Below, piece by piece: positions 6,496 to 7,818 of a DNA stretch of 7,818 bases; the stretch's first letter is position 1, and every line of letters starts with the position of its first letter. The stretch lies in contig JAGKTZ010000078.1 in NCBI GenBank assembly GCA_021153165.1, positions 1 to 7,818 on the forward strand, read 5' to 3'. The translations under genes were made by a program, and so were the position numbers. This DNA is from Prevotellaceae bacterium (GTDB lineage Bacteria; Bacteroidota; Bacteroidia; Bacteroidales; Bacteroidaceae). The notes below the pieces were generated by a model. The model saw nothing but the letters and a program-made list of their open reading frames with translations, did not search any database and had not been told where the DNA came from.

Positions 6496-6664
6496 AGTTG
6501 CCATGCTGAATTCTGGTCAGAAATCATCCATAGCATCAACCGAAGTCATCTTACTTCCCAATTAACCTAAACCTTTTAATTCAAAATCCTGATAGCGTGA
6601 AACTATCATTTAGAAATAACAGACCCTTTTTAACCTTAATACCTAAATCTACAGATGGTCTGTT
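6469..6664 (-). ncRNA. Candidate structured small RNA or orphan leader
   Basis: On the minus strand this stretch holds, in order, three hairpins. The first is an 8-bp stem 6657-6664/6618-6625 (AACAGACC/GGTCTGTT), which competes with a 5-bp stem ACAGA/TCTGT at 6651-6655/6659-6663. The second is a perfect 6-bp hairpin TGATAG/CTATCA at 6590-6608. The third is the 9-bp U-tailed terminator at 6477-6495. Only tiny reading frames lie inside (15 and 10 codons). No exact TAnnTTTG box was found upstream on the minus strand, so the 5' end given is simply the outer edge of the structure. I do not recognise a known RNA family. It could instead be the remains of a lost gene's regulatory region. Confidence 0.35.
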
Positions 6665-6951
6665 TGGTCTTATCTATTGTTTTTGTGTTGTCGAGCGATT
6701 TCTGTGAATCACTTCGTGCGGGATTTTTGAATTCTCCGATTGATTTTGATGCGAAATTAGACAAAGTTTTATGTGTGTGAAAGGGTTTTGTATGCTTTTC
6801 TGTATACTTTTCTTTTTTCTGTATGATGTTTGCAAACCAGTCTTGACAAAATCCTTTCTAAACTATAAATTGTCACTGGTGAAGCAGGTCTGTAAGAACG
6901 GATCGTTGGTAAAAAAAATAGGAATATACTGTAAGTTTTGATAAAAAGTAG
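6665..6951. other. Intergenic stretch without recognisable gene
   Basis: This is AT-rich sequence in which I see no gene on either strand. It contains a 10-bp palindrome GTTTGCAAAC (6829-6838) and a direct repeat TTTTCTGTAT (6796-6805 and 6815-6824) in a T-rich run. A TTGACA (6843) and a TATAAA (6864) also occur 15 bp apart, but this is not the promoter type used by Bacteroidetes. Together with 6306-6664 and 6952-7041 it makes a 736-bp gap between genes. Confidence 0.5.
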
Positions 6952-6959
6952 TAATTTTG
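6952..6959 (+). promoter_or_regulatory. -7 box of the Nif3-family gene
   Basis: TAATTTTG is an exact TAnnTTTG match, identical to the box before the ftsB-type gene. The position expected for the -33 box reads ACTG, a weak match; a good TTTG at 6937 is too close (11 bp). Transcription would start near 6966, with a leader of about 76 nt that can form a 6-bp hairpin (ATTCGA 6973-6978 with TCGAAT 6992-6997). Confidence 0.5.
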
Positions 6960-7041
6960 CAGTGGAAAGCGTATTCGAGTGTGTACGTCAGTCGAATTTG
7001 ATTGTATAAGACTTGAAGAAAACTGCGCATCTGATGAAGAT

Positions 7042-7818
7042 ATGAAAATAAAGGAAGTCGCCCTGACCCTTGAACGGTTCGCGCCCCTGCCCTTGCAAGA
7101 AAGTTACGACAATGCTGGCTTGCAAATCGGATTAACAGAGGCGGAAGCATCAGGGGTCTTATTGTGTCTAGACGTTACCGAGGCTGTAATCCTCGAGGCG
7201 GTAGAGCGAGGTTGCAATGTCGTTATTGCACACCATCCTCTCTTGTTTCGTGGACTCAAGTGTGTGAGTGATGCTACGCAGGTCGAACGCTGTGTGCGTA
7301 CCGCGATACTTAATAATATATGCATCTATGCAGCGCACACCAATCTGGACAATGCTGCGGGCGGAGTGAATTATAAAATCGCTGAAGTGTTGGGCTTGCA
7401 AGACGTGGCCTTTCTTTCACCACAAGGCGAGGGCGGAAGTGGTGTCGTAGGTCATTTGCCTCAGGCTGTGGATGCAATGGATTTCTTGCGTACTGTAAAA
7501 GAAAAATTTGCCGTAGAGTGCTTGATACACAATAACGGACCGCAAAAGAAAGTACAAAAGGTAGCGCTTTGCGGAGGTTCTGGAGATTTTCTGCTAAACA
7601 ACGCGATCGCTCAAGGCGCCGACGTCTTCCTGACAGGAGAAATGGGTTATCACTTCTATTTCGGACACGAAGACGAAATCTGGATAGGTGTGCTCGGACA
7701 TTACCAAAGCGAACAATATACCATCGACTTGATGGCAGAAATTCTGCGCCGAGATTGCCCCGATTTGAGGGTGGAAAAAGTATCCTTCTCCACCAATCCT
7801 ATACAATATATAATATAA
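7042..7818 (+). CDS. Nif3/YbgI (DUF34) family dinuclear metal-binding protein
   Basis: This 258-aa cytosolic protein belongs to the Nif3 family, often annotated as GTP cyclohydrolase 1 type 2, although its cellular role is not settled. The five expected metal ligands are present: His64 and His65 in IAHHPLLF, Asp103 in AHTNLDNA, and His220 and Glu224 in GHYQSEQ. The N-terminus (APLPLQESYDNAGLQIG) and C-terminus (TNPIQYI) are typical of the family, so the gene is complete, its TAA being the last codon of the window. The length matches the short YbgI type (about 250 aa). The roughly 100-residue PII-like insert carried by longer relatives is absent, with AFLSPQ running directly into GEGGSGVVG. 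The ATG at 7042 is chosen; the in-frame GTG at 6979 would add 21 residues without family resemblance. It has its own -7 box and no partner gene within the window. Confidence 0.95.
   Translation: MKIKEVALTLERFAPLPLQESYDNAGLQIGLTEAEASGVLLCLDVTEAVILEAVERGCNVVIAHHPLLFRGLKCVSDATQVERCVRTAILNNICIYAAHTNLDNAAGGVNYKIAEVLGLQDVAFLSPQGEGGSGVVGHLPQAVDAMDFLRTVKEKFAVECLIHNNGPQKKVQKVALCGGSGDFLLNNAIAQGADVFLTGEMGYHFYFGHEDEIWIGVLGHYQSEQYTIDLMAEILRRDCPDLRVEKVSFSTNPIQYII

Noticed and set aside
6517..6609. Tiny minus-strand frames MIVSRYQDFELKGLG (6609-6562) and MTSVDAMDDF (6549-6517), in the same frame
   Set aside because: The first has a faint look of the short leaders of Bacteroidetes double-glycine precursor peptides (LKGLG). 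However, a stop codon separates the two frames, there is no Gly-Gly site, no core peptide, and no maturation or export gene nearby.
6561..6647. Similar TTAACCT-rich stretches at 6561-6573 and 6630-6647, suggesting a duplicated leader
   Set aside because: The match is short and imperfect in AT-rich DNA, and no gene follows closely on the plus strand. It is not enough to claim a repeat family or a relic of another gene.
6843..6869. TTGACA followed by TATAAA, a classical sigma-70-like pair
   Set aside because: The spacer is 15 bp, shorter than optimal, and Bacteroidetes primary sigma factors use TTTG/TAnnTTTG instead. It is also 170 nt from the next gene, which has its own -7 box.
6979..7041. 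N-terminal extension of the Nif3 gene from a GTG at 6979
   Set aside because: The 21 extra residues do not resemble family members, which begin near the MKI at 7042, and the extension would start only about 13 nt after the predicted transcription start.

Overview
The window reads as chromosomal DNA from a member of the Bacteroidales (Bacteroidetes). Four things point there. Three upstream regions carry exact matches to the Bacteroidetes -7 box TAnnTTTG, and Shine-Dalgarno sequences are mostly absent. Predicted lipoproteins are frequent, one with an acidic stretch after the lipidated Cys as in the Bacteroidetes surface-export signal. The gene content fits the phylum: an S9B dipeptidyl peptidase IV, a C11 clostripain-like lipoprotein, DUF4738-like and DUF4369 lipoproteins, and a Nif3 protein whose N-terminus reads like Bacteroidales homologues. 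Genus cannot be fixed from sequence alone. Most genes look like ordinary vertically inherited core genes; there are no insertion sequences, tRNAs, rRNAs or CRISPR arrays.

Layout. On the minus strand, a small lipoprotein (2992-2423) is followed 39 nt later by a secreted DPP-IV peptidase (2383-176), which ends at a perfect 14-bp terminator hairpin (117-71). A 155-bp intergenic region (2993-3147) separates this unit from a divergent plus-strand C11 cysteine peptidase lipoprotein (3148-4455). That spacer holds promoter-like boxes for both directions, a short palindrome and a 9-bp inverted repeat. Next comes a plus-strand pair with its own promoter: an FtsB/DivIC-type divisome protein (4534-4866) and a four-helix membrane protein (4915-5286), closed by a terminator at 5369. 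A single-gene unit follows: promoter at 5520-5550, DUF4369 lipoprotein (5616-6305), strong terminator (6366). The last gene, a compact Nif3/YbgI-like metal protein (7042-7818), has its own -7 box.

How the genes work together. The peptidase half looks like a protein-scavenging locus: a probably surface-exposed endopeptidase (C11) next to an exported exopeptidase that removes Xaa-Pro dipeptides. The ftsB pair belongs to cell division and the envelope. The other two units are independent.

The least ordinary part is the 736-bp gap 6306-7041. It contains a minus-strand intrinsic terminator (perfect 9-bp stem plus eight U) with no protein gene upstream of it, preceded by a run of stable and mutually exclusive hairpins. 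This is the best candidate here for an undescribed element, a small RNA or an orphan leader, but it rests on structure seen by eye only.
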